Shown: one piece after another, positions 1 through 8,518 of the stretch
How the letters are laid out: every line of letters starts with the position of its first letter
Position numbering within the stretch: position 1 is the stretch's first letter
DNA from: Jiangella asiatica
GTDB taxonomy: Bacteria; Actinomycetota; Actinomycetes; Jiangellales; Jiangellaceae
Assembly (NCBI RefSeq): GCF_004349065.1
Contig: NZ_SMKZ01000030.1
Span: forward strand, 1 to 64,000
DNA length: 64,000 nucleotides
Reading direction: 5' to 3'
Notes under the pieces: generated by a model
The model's database searches: none
What the model was told of the DNA's origin: nothing
The model's input: the letters and a program-made list of their open reading frames with translations, nothing else
Position numbers and translations under genes: made by a program

Positions 1-7
1 GGGTTGG

Positions 8-1240
8 TCAGCGGCGGGTGGAGTAGCGGCCGGGTTTCTTGGGGCGGCGGCGCAGGGCGAAGCCGATGCCGCCGGCGACCACGGCCGCGCCGAGGCTGAG
101 CCACACCACCGTTGGTACGCCTTCGGAACTGCCGCCCGGGCTGCTCAGGACGTCCTCGTAGTCGTCGAGGGGGTTGCGGCCCAGGACGTCGCCTTCGCCG
201 GTCTCGATCAGGGTGGCGACCTCGTCCGGGGCGACGAGATGCCCGACGGGTTCGGGGTCCGGCGCGGTGAGCGCCCAGTCGAACAGGGACGCGGCGGCGT
301 CCTCGGCCCGTACCTCAGCGCCCAGGATGGTGGCGATCAGCGTGCGTCCGTCGCGTTCGACGGCGCCGACGAAGGTGTGCCCGGCCTGCGTGGTGAAGCC
401 GGTCTTCAGCCCGATCGCGCCGTCGTAGGAGCCGAGCAGCTGGTTCTGGTTCTGGATCTGGAACGTGGCGCCTTCGGTGCCGGGGAAGTCGTAGTCGGTG
501 GTGGCGGCCAGCCGGGAGAGGGTCTCGTCGGCCAGTGCCTGGCGTCCGATGAGGGCGAGGTCGTAGGCCGACGACAGCTGGCCGGGGCTGTCGAGTCCGT
601 GCGGTGTGACGGCCGTGGTGTCGAACGCGCCGAGCCGGGTGGCCTCGTCGTTCATCAGGTCGACGGTATAGTCCTGGCCGCCGGCAGCCTCGGCGATGGC
701 GTGCGCGGCGTCGTTGCCGGAGGCCAGCATCAGCCCGTGCAACAGATTTTCGACGGTGTATGTCTGCGCGCTGACCAGCCCGACCCGGCTGCCCTCGACG
801 GCGGCGTCGGCCTCGGTGGCGACGTAGGTCTCGTCGGGCTCCAGGGAGTCGCCGACGGCGAGCGCGGTGAGCAGCTTGATGGTGCTGGCCGGCGGCCGGC
901 GCTCGTGCGGGCTGAACGCCGCGAGCACGTCGCCGGACTCGACGTCGGCGACCAGCCACGCCTGCGCGTCCACTGTCGGCAGCGGCGGCGCGGACGTCGC
1001 GACCAGCGGCACTCCGGTGGCGCCCAGCTCCGTCCCGCCTACGACCTCGTCGACCGGCGCGCCCTCCGGCGGCCCCAGCACCGTCGGCGACGGCGACGAC
1101 GCGGGTGTCGGCTCGGGTGCCGGCGACGTGCCGGACGCCGCTGCGGTGGGTGCGGACACACCCCACCCGAGCACGACGAGGCCGGCCACCGGCACCAGCC
1201 AGGCCCGGTGGCCGCGTCGAGATCGCGCGCTGCCGCCCAT
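8..1240 (-). CDS. D-alanyl-D-alanine carboxypeptidase (peptidase S11, DacA-like)
   Basis: A penicillin-binding D,D-carboxypeptidase that trims the terminal D-Ala from peptidoglycan stem peptides outside the membrane. All three active-site motifs of the serine peptidase S11 family are visible: STIK at residues 119-122 (nucleophile Ser119), SGN at 174-176 and KTG at 279-281. An Arg-rich N-terminus followed by a hydrophobic stretch (residues 14-35, ending in TAAAS) is a signal peptide. It is followed by a Pro/Ser/Thr-rich linker of about 45 residues. A hydrophobic helix at about 374-397 followed by RRRPKK is a C-terminal membrane anchor. The 410-residue length is normal for actinobacterial homologues. 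It is a single gene running leftward, and the stop codon lies 8 bases from the window edge. Confidence 0.93.
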   Translation of the reverse strand: MGGSARSRRGHRAWLVPVAGLVVLGWGVSAPTAAASGTSPAPEPTPASSPSPTVLGPPEGAPVDEVVGGTELGATGVPLVATSAPPLPTVDAQAWLVADVESGDVLAAFSPHERRPPASTIKLLTALAVGDSLEPDETYVATEADAAVEGSRVGLVSAQTYTVENLLHGLMLASGNDAAHAIAEAAGGQDYTVDLMNDEATRLGAFDTTAVTPHGLDSPGQLSSAYDLALIGRQALADETLSRLAATTDYDFPGTEGATFQIQNQNQLLGSYDGAIGLKTGFTTQAGHTFVGAVERDGRTLIATILGAEVRAEDAAASLFDWALTAPDPEPVGHLVAPDEVATLIETGEGDVLGRNPLDDYEDVLSSPGGSSEGVPTVVWLSLGAAVVAGGIGFALRRRPKKPGRYSTRR

Positions 1241-1277
1241 GGTCGAGGTCAGACTAGCCAGTACCGGTGAGAATCGG

Positions 1278-1778
1278 TCATGTCGGTGCGTCGTCGAAGG
1301 GGAGGACGAGGGTGCGCAGCAGGTCAGCGAGCTGGGCCCGCTCGGCGGTGGCCAGCCCTGCCAGCAGCTCGCGCTCGCCGGCGAGCAGGCCCTCCAGTGC
1401 CGCGTCGACAGACTGTTTGCCGAGCTCGGTGAGGCGGACCCGGACGGCGCGCCGGTCGTCCTCGTCGCGGCGGCGGCTCACCAGTCCGCGGGCGGTGAGC
1501 TTGTCGACCCGGGCGGTCATGGTGCCGCTGGTGACCAGCGTCTGGCCGAGCAGAGTTCCGGGGGAGAGCTCGTACGGCTCGCCGGCCCGGCGCAGCGCGG
1601 CGAGGACGTCGAACTCCCAGGATTCCAGGCCGTGCTCGGCGAAGGCCGTACGCCGGGCGCGGTCGAGATGCCGGGCCAGCCTGCTGACGCGTGAGAGCAC
1701 CTCCATGGGGCTGACGTCGAGGTCGGGCCGCTCGTGCCGCCATGCCTCGGTCAGCCGATCGACCTCGTCCTGCGCCAT
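1278..1778 (-). CDS. MarR-family transcriptional regulator
   Basis: A 166-residue winged-helix regulator. The central part (about residues 45-110) has the MarR layout: a helix-turn-helix around LGQTLVTSGTMTARVDKL, then a wing rich in Arg/Asp (SRRRDEDDRRAVRVRLTELG), which is the family signature. It is divergent from the methyltransferase gene. The 100-base gap between them carries two related TTGACG-containing sites, so it probably represses itself and its neighbour and is released by a small ligand. The ligand cannot be read from the sequence. Confidence 0.9.
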   Translation of the reverse strand: MAQDEVDRLTEAWRHERPDLDVSPMEVLSRVSRLARHLDRARRTAFAEHGLESWEFDVLAALRRAGEPYELSPGTLLGQTLVTSGTMTARVDKLTARGLVSRRRDEDDRRAVRVRLTELGKQSVDAALEGLLAGERELLAGLATAERAQLADLLRTLVLPFDDAPT

Positions 1779-1807
1779 GGGACGACTCTACGGCCTGGCC
1801 CAAGCTT

Positions 1808-1860
1808 CTTGACGCCGAGATAACAAGTCTGCTGGGATGATGTTATCTTGACGTCAAGAT
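1808..1860. promoter_or_regulatory. Tandem MarR-type operators between marR and tam
   Basis: A perfect 16-bp palindrome, ATCTTGACGTCAAGAT, lies at 1845-1860. A second copy, CTTGACGCCGAGAT at 1808-1821, matches it at 12 of 14 positions. The two are 39 bases apart. A further inverted pair, GATAAC (1819-1824) and GTTATC (1842-1847), links them. Position and symmetry fit binding of the divergent MarR protein. That pairing is inferred. Confidence 0.65.
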
Positions 1861-1878
1861 TTATGGAGGTGCTCGCGG

Positions 1879-2643
1879 ATGTGGGATCCGGATCGCTATC
1901 TCGCCTTCGCCGATCAGCGTGCCCGGCCGTTCCGCGACCTCGTCGCCCAGGTCGACGCGACCGACGTACGTGAGGTCGCCGACCTGGGCTGCGGGCCTGG
2001 CAACCTCACCGTCGGCCTGGCCCTGCGCTGGCCGGACGCGCACGTCGTCGGCGTCGACTCGTCGGCGGAGATGATCGCGGCCACGCAGGCGGCCGACCGG
2101 GTCGAGTTCGTCCAGGCTGACCTGCGCGACTGGGAGCCTGCCCGTCCGGTCGACGTCCTGCTCAGCAACGCCACGCTGCAGTGGGTCCCCGGCCACCTGG
2201 AGCTGCTGCCGCGGCTGGCCGGGCACGTGGCCGACGGCGGCTGGCTGGCGTTCCAGGTGCCCGGCAACTTCGGCGAGCCGGCGCACGTGCTGCTGCGGGA
2301 GCTGACCGGGACCGACCGGTGGCGCGACCTGCTGCACCACCTGCACCGGCCGGGCGTGCACGAGCCGGCGGCGTACCTGGACGCGCTGCTGGACCTCGGC
2401 CTGGAGGCCCAGGTGTGGGAGACGACGTACCACCAGCTGCTCCAGGGCGAGGACGCGGTGCTGGAGTGGATGAGCGGAACGGCGCTGCGCCCGATCTTCG
2501 CCGCGCTCGACGCCGCCGGCGGGCGCGAACTGTTCCTCGCTGACTACCGCGAGCTGCTGCGCACCGCCTATTCGCCCGGCCGGCACGGCACCGTGCTGCC
2601 CTACCGGCGAGTCTTCGCTGTCGCCCGCAAGCCCGGCCGTTGA
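1879..2643 (+). CDS. tam: Trans-aconitate 2-methyltransferase
   Basis: A 254-residue SAM-dependent methyltransferase. The N-terminus MWDPDRYLAFADQRARPF is typical of Tam proteins. SAM motif I reads VADLGCGPGNLT (about residues 33-44), an acidic loop VVGVDSS follows, and LSNATLQWVPGH is the family's motif near the substrate site. Tam methylates trans-aconitate, a toxic by-product of aconitase, at a carboxylate. The start is fixed by GGAGG at 1865-1869, nine bases before ATG. It is controlled from the tandem palindromes upstream. The neighbouring carboxylate island makes a trans-aconitate link attractive but does not prove it. Confidence 0.87.
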   Translation: MWDPDRYLAFADQRARPFRDLVAQVDATDVREVADLGCGPGNLTVGLALRWPDAHVVGVDSSAEMIAATQAADRVEFVQADLRDWEPARPVDVLLSNATLQWVPGHLELLPRLAGHVADGGWLAFQVPGNFGEPAHVLLRELTGTDRWRDLLHHLHRPGVHEPAAYLDALLDLGLEAQVWETTYHQLLQGEDAVLEWMSGTALRPIFAALDAAGGRELFLADYRELLRTAYSPGRHGTVLPYRRVFAVARKPGR

Positions 2644-2724
2644 TCGCCGCGCTGCACGGGCTTTCGCCGCGCGTACGTCCACGACCCCCTCGGCAACCGC
2701 GTCGAGCTGCTCCAGCGCAGGTGA
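2644..2724 (+). pseudogene. Remnant of a VOC/glyoxalase-fold gene (C-terminus only)
   Basis: Directly after the tam stop codon, and in the same frame, the DNA reads ...TGFRRAYVHDPLGNRVELL and then a stop. This is the classic C-terminal end of a vicinal-oxygen-chelate (glyoxalase/bleomycin-resistance) protein, with the D-P-x-G-N-R-x-E-L signature that carries the last metal-ligand Glu. No start codon or N-terminal part is present. A deletion probably joined tam to the tail of a lost VOC gene. Confidence 0.6.
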
Positions 2725-2821
2725 GCGGCTGTCTCCGGCCGACAGGGTGGGGCTGTCCCCCTCAACGATCGGGGTGATGGCGGGATATCGCCCGCCGCGC
2801 CGGAAAACCAGACTCGACGGT

Positions 2822-3853
2822 ATGTCGATCAACACTGGAACCGCGGGCACCCCACCCCGCTCCGGCAGCGACTTCGCCGGCCTGTCCCGGCGGATCGCCG
2901 AAACTGGGCTGCTGGAGCGGCGGCCCGGCTACTACGTCGTGCGGATCGGGTTGGTTGTCGCGGCCTACGCGGCCGGGTGGGGCGCCTTCGCCGCCGTCGG
3001 TGACTCGTGGTGGCAGGTCGTGGTCGCCGTCGGGCTCGCCGTGGTCTTCGCCCAGGTGGCGCTGGTGGCGCACGACCTCGCGCACCGGCAGGTGTTCCGC
3101 AAACGACGGCCGAGCGAGATCGCCGGGCGCATCGCCGGCAACCTCGCGATCGGCATGGCCTATGGCTGGTGGCAGGACAAGCACACCAGGCATCACGCCA
3201 ACCCGAACCACGAGGAGCTCGACCCGGACGTCTCGCCCGAGCTCCTGGTGTGGTCGAGGCGGCAGGCCGGCAAGGCCTCGGGGCTGACGCGGTTCGTCGC
3301 GGCCCGGCAGGCGTTCCTGTTCTTCCCGCTGCTGACCTTCGAGGGCTTCAACCTGCACGTGGCCAGCGTCCGGGCCACGCTCGACCCGAAGACGAAGCGG
3401 CGCCACCTGGAGCTGGCCCTCCTGCTGGTGCACTTCGCGGCGTTCCTCAGCGCGCTGTTCGTGGTGTTGCCGCCGGGCAAGGCGATCGTGTTCCTGCTGG
3501 TCAACCAGGCCGTCTTCGGCGTCTACCTGGGCTGCACCTTCGCGCCCAACCACAAGGGGATGCCGACCCTGACCCGCGAGGACGAGCTGGACTACCTGCG
3601 CAAGCAGGTGCTGACCTCACGCAACGTCAAGGGCGGGCCGCTGATGGACGTCGCCCTCGGCGGGCTCAACTACCAGATCGAGCACCACCTGTTCCCGAGC
3701 ATGCCAACGCCCAACTTGCGCAAGGCCAAGCCGATCGTGGAGCGGTACTGCGCCGAGCTCGGCGTCGCGTACCACGAGACCGGGCTGATCGAGTCGTACC
3801 GGCTGGCGCTTCGGCACATGCACGACGTGGGCGAGCCGCTGCGGGAGCGCTGA
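2822..3853 (+). CDS. Membrane fatty-acid desaturase (DesA3/acyl-lipid type)
   Basis: A 343-residue di-iron membrane desaturase. Three His boxes are present in order: HDLAH near residue 83, HTRHH near 121 and QIEHH near 287. Hydrophobic pairs of helices lie between them. The third box NYQIEHHLFP is typical of front-end or DesA3-like acyl desaturases. It introduces a double bond into acyl chains at the membrane using O2 and a reductant. The chosen ATG gives MSINTG..., matching the usual N-terminal length. An in-frame ATG at 2777 would add 15 residues, and neither start has a strong ribosome site. The gene ends nine bases from the convergent flavoprotein gene. Confidence 0.87.
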   Translation: MSINTGTAGTPPRSGSDFAGLSRRIAETGLLERRPGYYVVRIGLVVAAYAAGWGAFAAVGDSWWQVVVAVGLAVVFAQVALVAHDLAHRQVFRKRRPSEIAGRIAGNLAIGMAYGWWQDKHTRHHANPNHEELDPDVSPELLVWSRRQAGKASGLTRFVAARQAFLFFPLLTFEGFNLHVASVRATLDPKTKRRHLELALLLVHFAAFLSALFVVLPPGKAIVFLLVNQAVFGVYLGCTFAPNHKGMPTLTREDELDYLRKQVLTSRNVKGGPLMDVALGGLNYQIEHHLFPSMPTPNLRKAKPIVERYCAELGVAYHETGLIESYRLALRHMHDVGEPLRER

Positions 3854-3862
3854 GCGGCGCGG

Positions 3863-5329
3863 TCACGCGATGGAGCCGGCGCGCCGGCCGAAGACGCTGC
3901 CGGCGGCCAGGCCGGTGCCGCCGGGATAGTTGCCGCTGAACAGGCCGCCCAGGGCCTCGCCGACGGCGAAGAGGCCGGGGACGATGCCGCCGCCCTCGCG
4001 GCGCACTTGTCCTCGGGTCGTCGCGGCGAGGCCGCCGAAGGCGAAGGTGATGCCGCACGCGACCGGGTAGGCGTGGAACGGCGGCGTACGCAGGGCCACG
4101 GCCCAGTTGCTCTTCGGCGGCGTCGTCGACGCGCGCCGGCCGTCCAGGACGGTGGGATCGAAGGGCACCTCCTCGTCGATGGAGTCGTTGAACGCGGTCA
4201 CCGTCGCGACCAGGCGGTCCGCGTCGATGCCCGCCCGACGGGCGAGCTCTGGCAGGGTGTCGGCCTCGATGTGCGAGACACCGGGCATCTCGTACTCCTC
4301 CGTGCGCAGCATCGGCCGGGTCGTGGCGTCGAACAGCTGGAAGGCGACGCCACCGGGCCGGGTGAGGATCTCGCGGCCGAGCTTGGCGTAGGTGTAGTTG
4401 CGGAAGTCCTCGCCCTCGTCGGCGAACCGCTCGCCGGCGGCGTCGACGATGATGCCGAGTGGGTAGCTCTGCCGGGTGAACCGGTTGGTCAGCTCGCGGT
4501 TCCCGGAGTTGTGCTGTGCGCCGGCGTCCCACTGGACGGCGTGCGCACTGGCCCAGTCCCCGCCCCGTAGCGCACCGAGGGCGACGGCCTGCTCGATCAG
4601 GTCGCCGCGGTTGTGCGGGGTACCGCGCACGACGGCGTGCCGCCAGCCCGCGCCCAGGTGCCTGGCCCGCAGCTCGGGGTCGGCCTCGAAGCTGCCGGCG
4701 GCCACGATCACCGACTCGGCCTCGATCCGCGTCGGCTCGCCGTCGACCAGGACCGAGACACCGGTCACCCCACGAGCATCGCCGAGCAGGCCGGTGACGT
4801 GGTGACCACAGCGCACCCGGACGCCGAGCCCGCCGGCCGTGCGCAGGTGGTCGGCGATCATGCCGACGCCGCCGCCGGTGTTGCCGATGTGCAGGCCGCC
4901 CCAGAACCGGTAGCCGCCGTCGGGCAGCGGGTAGGCCTGGCGCTCGTACATCAGCCGGAACCGCAGGCCCAGCCGGTGCTGCCAGCGCACCGTGTCCAGG
5001 CTCTCGGCCACCAGCACCTCGGCCAGCTCGGGGTCGCCGCGACCGTCGGTCAGCCGCTCGAGGTCGGCGAGGTACTCCTCGGCCGGGTAGGCCGGGACGA
5101 CAGTGAGCGGGAGCCGGTCGTCGGCGTCGATGAGCGGGAGCAGGTCGTCGAGGCCACCGTGGGCGACCCGGGTCGCGCCGGCGGTGTAGTAGCTGTTGCC
5201 GCCGTGCTCACCCCAGGGCGCCCGCTCCAGGACGACGACGGACCGGCCCCGCTCGGCCGCGGCGTGTGCTGCCGTCATCCCGGCGTTTCCTGAGCCGACG
5301 ACCACCACGTCGACGCGTTCCCCGTTCAC
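3863..5329 (-). CDS. FAD-dependent dehydrogenase, tricarballylate dehydrogenase (TcuA)-like
   Basis: A 488-residue flavoprotein of the fumarate reductase/succinate dehydrogenase group. The dinucleotide-binding GSGNAG is at residues 12-17. ERAPWGEHGGNSYYTAGATR follows, the pattern seen in TcuA, which oxidises tricarballylate to cis-aconitate. The C-terminal FAD motif is present (SGNYPGGTGLAAGSVFGRRAG). It is the last gene of a ten-gene leftward operon starting at 15369. A second copy lies at 12833-14326. The probable role is desaturation of a carboxylate substrate in the cytoplasm. The exact substrate is unknown. Electron transfer to a TcuB-like partner is not encoded nearby. Confidence 0.85.
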   Translation of the reverse strand: MNGERVDVVVVGSGNAGMTAAHAAAERGRSVVVLERAPWGEHGGNSYYTAGATRVAHGGLDDLLPLIDADDRLPLTVVPAYPAEEYLADLERLTDGRGDPELAEVLVAESLDTVRWQHRLGLRFRLMYERQAYPLPDGGYRFWGGLHIGNTGGGVGMIADHLRTAGGLGVRVRCGHHVTGLLGDARGVTGVSVLVDGEPTRIEAESVIVAAGSFEADPELRARHLGAGWRHAVVRGTPHNRGDLIEQAVALGALRGGDWASAHAVQWDAGAQHNSGNRELTNRFTRQSYPLGIIVDAAGERFADEGEDFRNYTYAKLGREILTRPGGVAFQLFDATTRPMLRTEEYEMPGVSHIEADTLPELARRAGIDADRLVATVTAFNDSIDEEVPFDPTVLDGRRASTTPPKSNWAVALRTPPFHAYPVACGITFAFGGLAATTRGQVRREGGGIVPGLFAVGEALGGLFSGNYPGGTGLAAGSVFGRRAGSIA

Positions 5330-5341
5330 TGCGCCCCCTTC

Positions 5342-6025
5342 TCAGCCGCGTGCTCGATCGACCTCGACCACCTCGACGGCGCCGAGCCAGGAGCGGTCGA
5401 GCGCGCCCCGGTCGGCGGCCGCCAGCTGGTCCGCTTCGCCGGCGAACGCCGCCTCGCCGGCGCCGACCACCTCGTCGGCGCGCTCACGTGGCACGACCAC
5501 GAGGCCGTCGGCGTCACCCACGACGAGGTCGCCGGCCTGCACCACGGCGCCGCCGACGGCGACCGGACCGCGGACCTCGCCGGGACCGTGCCGGGACGGA
5601 CCGAGGTGGGTGACGCCGCGACAGAAGACCGGGACCGGACCGCGGGCGATGTCCGCGCCGTCGCGTACGGCGCCGTCGACGACGACACCGGCGATACCGC
5701 GGGCCACGGCGTGGCGGTACACGATCTCGCCCATGACCGCCCGATCGACGAAGGCTCCCGCGTCGACCACCAGCACGTCGCCGGGCTCGGCCAGGTCGAT
5801 CGCCAGGTGGACGGCCAGGTTGTCCCCGGGCCGGGTGCGGACGGTGAGCGCCGGCCCGGCCAGCCGAGTATCCGGCGCCCGTCCGAGGAGCGGCAACAAG
5901 CCTCGCACGGCGCCGAAGCGTTCCAACTGGTCGGAGAGGACGGATGTCGGCAGCGCCCGGCCGCGCTCCACCAGGGCGGGGCGCAGCGCCGGGTCGGCGG
6001 TGGGGTACAGCCGGCACGAGGGCAT
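5342..6025 (-). CDS. RraA-like / HMG-aldolase family protein
   Basis: A 227-residue protein of the RraA/4-hydroxy-4-methyl-2-oxoglutarate aldolase family. The aldolase-type pair Arg-Asp sits in VVVDGAVRDGADIA, and the preceding glycine-rich GDNLAV and DVLVVDAGAF segments match the fold. DLVVGDADGLVVVPRE is the typical C-terminal motif. Family enzymes cleave 4-hydroxy-2-oxo-dicarboxylates or tricarboxylates to pyruvate plus a second oxo-acid, or decarboxylate oxaloacetate. The start is the ATG with GAGGAGG seven bases upstream. It lies 11 bases downstream of the Ldh-type gene in the same operon. In this context a retro-aldol step late in the pathway is likely. Confidence 0.85.
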   Translation of the reverse strand: MPSCRLYPTADPALRPALVERGRALPTSVLSDQLERFGAVRGLLPLLGRAPDTRLAGPALTVRTRPGDNLAVHLAIDLAEPGDVLVVDAGAFVDRAVMGEIVYRHAVARGIAGVVVDGAVRDGADIARGPVPVFCRGVTHLGPSRHGPGEVRGPVAVGGAVVQAGDLVVGDADGLVVVPRERADEVVGAGEAAFAGEADQLAAADRGALDRSWLGAVEVVEVDRARG

Positions 6026-6036
6026 GGTCGGCCTCC

Positions 6037-7062
6037 TCACCCGCGCCGGCGCATGGCCTGCAGCTGCTGCCAGATCTTCTCCGGGACCTCGATGCCGGCG
6101 GCCAGCCGTTCCCGCCGGCGTCGCTGCTCGATCTCGCCTGGGTACAGCACCTCGTCGAAGCCCGGTGCGGGTGGCGACGCCTTGACGTAGCCGGCGAACT
6201 CGGCCATCTCCTGCCGGAACTCCGGCAGCGAGCGGAACATCGCGATGTTGACCAACACCATCAGGATGCCGTCGTTGGGGAAACCGGCCGGGTCGGCGCC
6301 GTAACCGATCCCGGAGAGCACCGCGGCCAACGACTCGACGGCGAACGACAGCCCGTAGCCTTTGTGCCCTTGGTCGCCGCCCAGCGGCATCAGCGCGCCG
6401 CCGTCGAGGTAGGCGCCCGGATCGGTGGTCGGTTCGCCGTTGCGGTCGACCAGCCAGCCGGCCGGCACCTGCCGCCCCGCGCCGTGCGCGAACCTGACCT
6501 TCCCGCCGGCCACCGCGCTGGTGGCCATGTCGACGACGACGTTCCCAGGGACGTCGGCGGGCAGCGCGATGGAGATGGGGTTGGTGCCGAGCCGAGCGTC
6601 GGAGCCTCCGAATGGGACGACGCCCTTCGGTCCGCGGCCGGAGTCGGCCATCATCATGGCGGCCATGCCCGCCTCCGCGGCCCGGCCGGTGTAATGGCCG
6701 AGGCGGCCGACATGGCCCTGCCGGCGGACGGAGAGCGCGGCCACGCCCACCGTCCGGGCCTTCTCCAGCGCCTGCTCCATGGCGCGTTCGGTGACCACGA
6801 AGCCGAGGCCCCAGTGCCCGTCGACCAGCAGTGACGCCGGATGCTCCCGCAGCACCTCGGGAGTCGCCCCCGGCACGATGCGGCCCTGCTCGATCAGCCG
6901 GACGTAGGTCGGTGTCCGCACCGCTCCGTGCGAGTCGTGGCCGGTGAGGGAAGCCTCGAGTTGGTGGGCGGCGACGATTCGGGCCTCCTCAGGAGGCACA
7001 CCGACCGCCAGGTAGATCTCGCGCAGGCACTCGTCGAGCTCGCCCGGTTCGATGACGGGCAC
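6037..7062 (-). CDS. Malate/L-lactate/sulfolactate-type NAD(P) dehydrogenase (Ldh_2 family)
   Basis: A 341-residue oxidoreductase of the MDH2/LDH2 family, which has its own fold unlike classical MDH. The active-site segment GHDSHGAVR is at residues 41-49 and the central GTNPISIALPAD motif near 180 is conserved. DQGHKGYGLSFAVE carries the usual Lys-Gly. Family members interconvert 2-hydroxy and 2-oxo acids such as malate, ureidoglycolate or sulfolactate. It sits between PrpD-1 and the RraA-like gene in the operon. It could supply the 2-oxo acid that the aldolase cleaves. Confidence 0.87.
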   Translation of the reverse strand: MPVIEPGELDECLREIYLAVGVPPEEARIVAAHQLEASLTGHDSHGAVRTPTYVRLIEQGRIVPGATPEVLREHPASLLVDGHWGLGFVVTERAMEQALEKARTVGVAALSVRRQGHVGRLGHYTGRAAEAGMAAMMMADSGRGPKGVVPFGGSDARLGTNPISIALPADVPGNVVVDMATSAVAGGKVRFAHGAGRQVPAGWLVDRNGEPTTDPGAYLDGGALMPLGGDQGHKGYGLSFAVESLAAVLSGIGYGADPAGFPNDGILMVLVNIAMFRSLPEFRQEMAEFAGYVKASPPAPGFDEVLYPGEIEQRRRRERLAAGIEVPEKIWQQLQAMRRRG

Positions 7063-7087
7063 GTGACCTCCAGTGGGTGTGAGGCGG

Positions 7088-8518
7088 TCAGGGGATCGGC
7101 ACCGTGCTGACCGTGGCCTCCATCACCGTGGCCAACGAGTCCAGCCCGTCGGGACGGGTCACGACGTCGGCGAGGGTGGCGGCGGCGGCCGGGTCCACGA
7201 GGCCGGTGACGTTGTCGCGCAGCTTGCTTCGGATTTCGTCGTCGCTGAGCGGGCGGGCCGGCCCGCCGCGCGTCGTCAGCACCCGCTCCTCGAGCTCCCG
7301 GCCGCCGCGGGTGCGTACCCGCAGCACGGCCGGGAACTGGTCGGGGAAGATCGCGTCGCACTCGGGGTCGGCGACCACGTCGATGCGTTCCATCAGGGCA
7401 CGCCGTGCGGGGTCGGCGACCAGCTCGTCGGTGAAGTCGTCGAGCCCCAGCCCCAGGCCGCCGCCGCCGAACAGCGCCGCGGCGACGGTGTAGGGCCCGC
7501 TGAACTGGCCCTGGTAGCCCGTGACCGGGCGGCGCTTGAGCTCGATCGGCTGACCGATGGTGCGTGCGCTGTGCGCGGCGGTGCCCAGGACGGCGGACTC
7601 CACGTCGTCCGGGCGCAGCCCGCCCTCGCGCAGCGTGATGGCCGCGTCGATGCCCGCGTGGGTGAAGTGGTTGGCCGGGTAGGGCTTGATGAAGATGCCC
7701 GGGACCTCCCACTGCTGGCCAAGCCCGTCCACGAGTGGAGCGGGGTCGAACCGGCCCTTCAGGAACGCCTGGAAGAACCCGAACCGCCCCTCCAGGATGG
7801 TCGGCGGGCCGGTGAAGCCACGCGCCGCGAGCTGTGCGGCGGTCACGCCGCCGTGTGCCGCCCAGCCGCAGTGTGTGCGCTTCACCGTGCCGCCGGTGCG
7901 GTTGCCCTCGATGACCCCCGAGGCGAAGCTCGCGGAGACGGCCATCGCGTGCGCCACGGTGTCGTCGTCGCCGCCGAGCAGGACGGCCGCCGCGGCCGCG
8001 GCGCCCACCGTCCCGCAGATGGACGTCGCGTGCTGGCCGTACTCGAAGAACACCGAGTTGCGGGTCTCGCGGTCGTACCCGGCCATCCCGAGGCGGACGC
8101 AGATCTCCAGCCCGGCCGCGACGGCGGCGGTGAGCTCGGCGCCGCTCGATCCGTGCGCCTGCGCCACCGCCAGCGCGGCCGGGACGACGACGGCGCTGGG
8201 ATGCAGCACCGACGGCAGGTGGGTGTCGTCATAGTCGAGGGAGTGGGCGAGGACGCCGTTGGCGAACGCGGCTTGCGCGGCCGGTACCCGCTGGGCGCGG
8301 CCGATGACGCTGGCCTGCGCCGTCCCGCCCTGGTCGAGGACGTGTTCGACGGCGGCACGGCTGGTCGCCAGGCGCTGTGCGGCGACGCTGACGCCGAGCG
8401 TGTCCGCGACCCGGGTGCGGACGCTGCGCGCGACGTCGTCGGGCACGCCGTCGCGCCGGCACCGGACCGCGAAGGCGGCCAGCCGCTGTACCGGAGTGAG
8501 GTCCGGATGTTCGGTCAC
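7088..8518 (-). CDS. MmgE/PrpD family protein (paralogue 1)
   Basis: A 476-residue member of the family that contains 2-methylcitrate dehydratase, cis-aconitate decarboxylase and iminodisuccinate epimerase. The family block ANGVLAHSLDYDDTH lies at residues 86-100. HPSAVVVPAALAVAQ and the mid-protein KRTHCGWAAHGG (substrate-binding Lys/His region) follow. IKPYPANHFTH and DxFPAVLRVRTRGGRE are the C-terminal lid motifs. The start is a GTG that overlaps the stop of the upstream lyase by four bases (GTGA), so the two are translationally coupled. It is one of seven paralogues in this island. Confidence 0.88.
   Translation of the reverse strand: MTEHPDLTPVQRLAAFAVRCRRDGVPDDVARSVRTRVADTLGVSVAAQRLATSRAAVEHVLDQGGTAQASVIGRAQRVPAAQAAFANGVLAHSLDYDDTHLPSVLHPSAVVVPAALAVAQAHGSSGAELTAAVAAGLEICVRLGMAGYDRETRNSVFFEYGQHATSICGTVGAAAAAAVLLGGDDDTVAHAMAVSASFASGVIEGNRTGGTVKRTHCGWAAHGGVTAAQLAARGFTGPPTILEGRFGFFQAFLKGRFDPAPLVDGLGQQWEVPGIFIKPYPANHFTHAGIDAAITLREGGLRPDDVESAVLGTAAHSARTIGQPIELKRRPVTGYQGQFSGPYTVAAALFGGGGLGLGLDDFTDELVADPARRALMERIDVVADPECDAIFPDQFPAVLRVRTRGGRELEERVLTTRGGPARPLSDDEIRSKLRDNVTGLVDPAAAATLADVVTRPDGLDSLATVMEATVSTVPIP

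Noticed and set aside
239-1270. Long open frame antisense to the D,D-carboxypeptidase, and many similar long antisense frames (for example 7073-9016, 22795-25137, 30223-32277).
   Set aside because: They lie exactly opposite genes with clear family motifs, are rich in Arg, Gly, Ala and Pro, and show no domain. They are by-products of high G/C at third positions.
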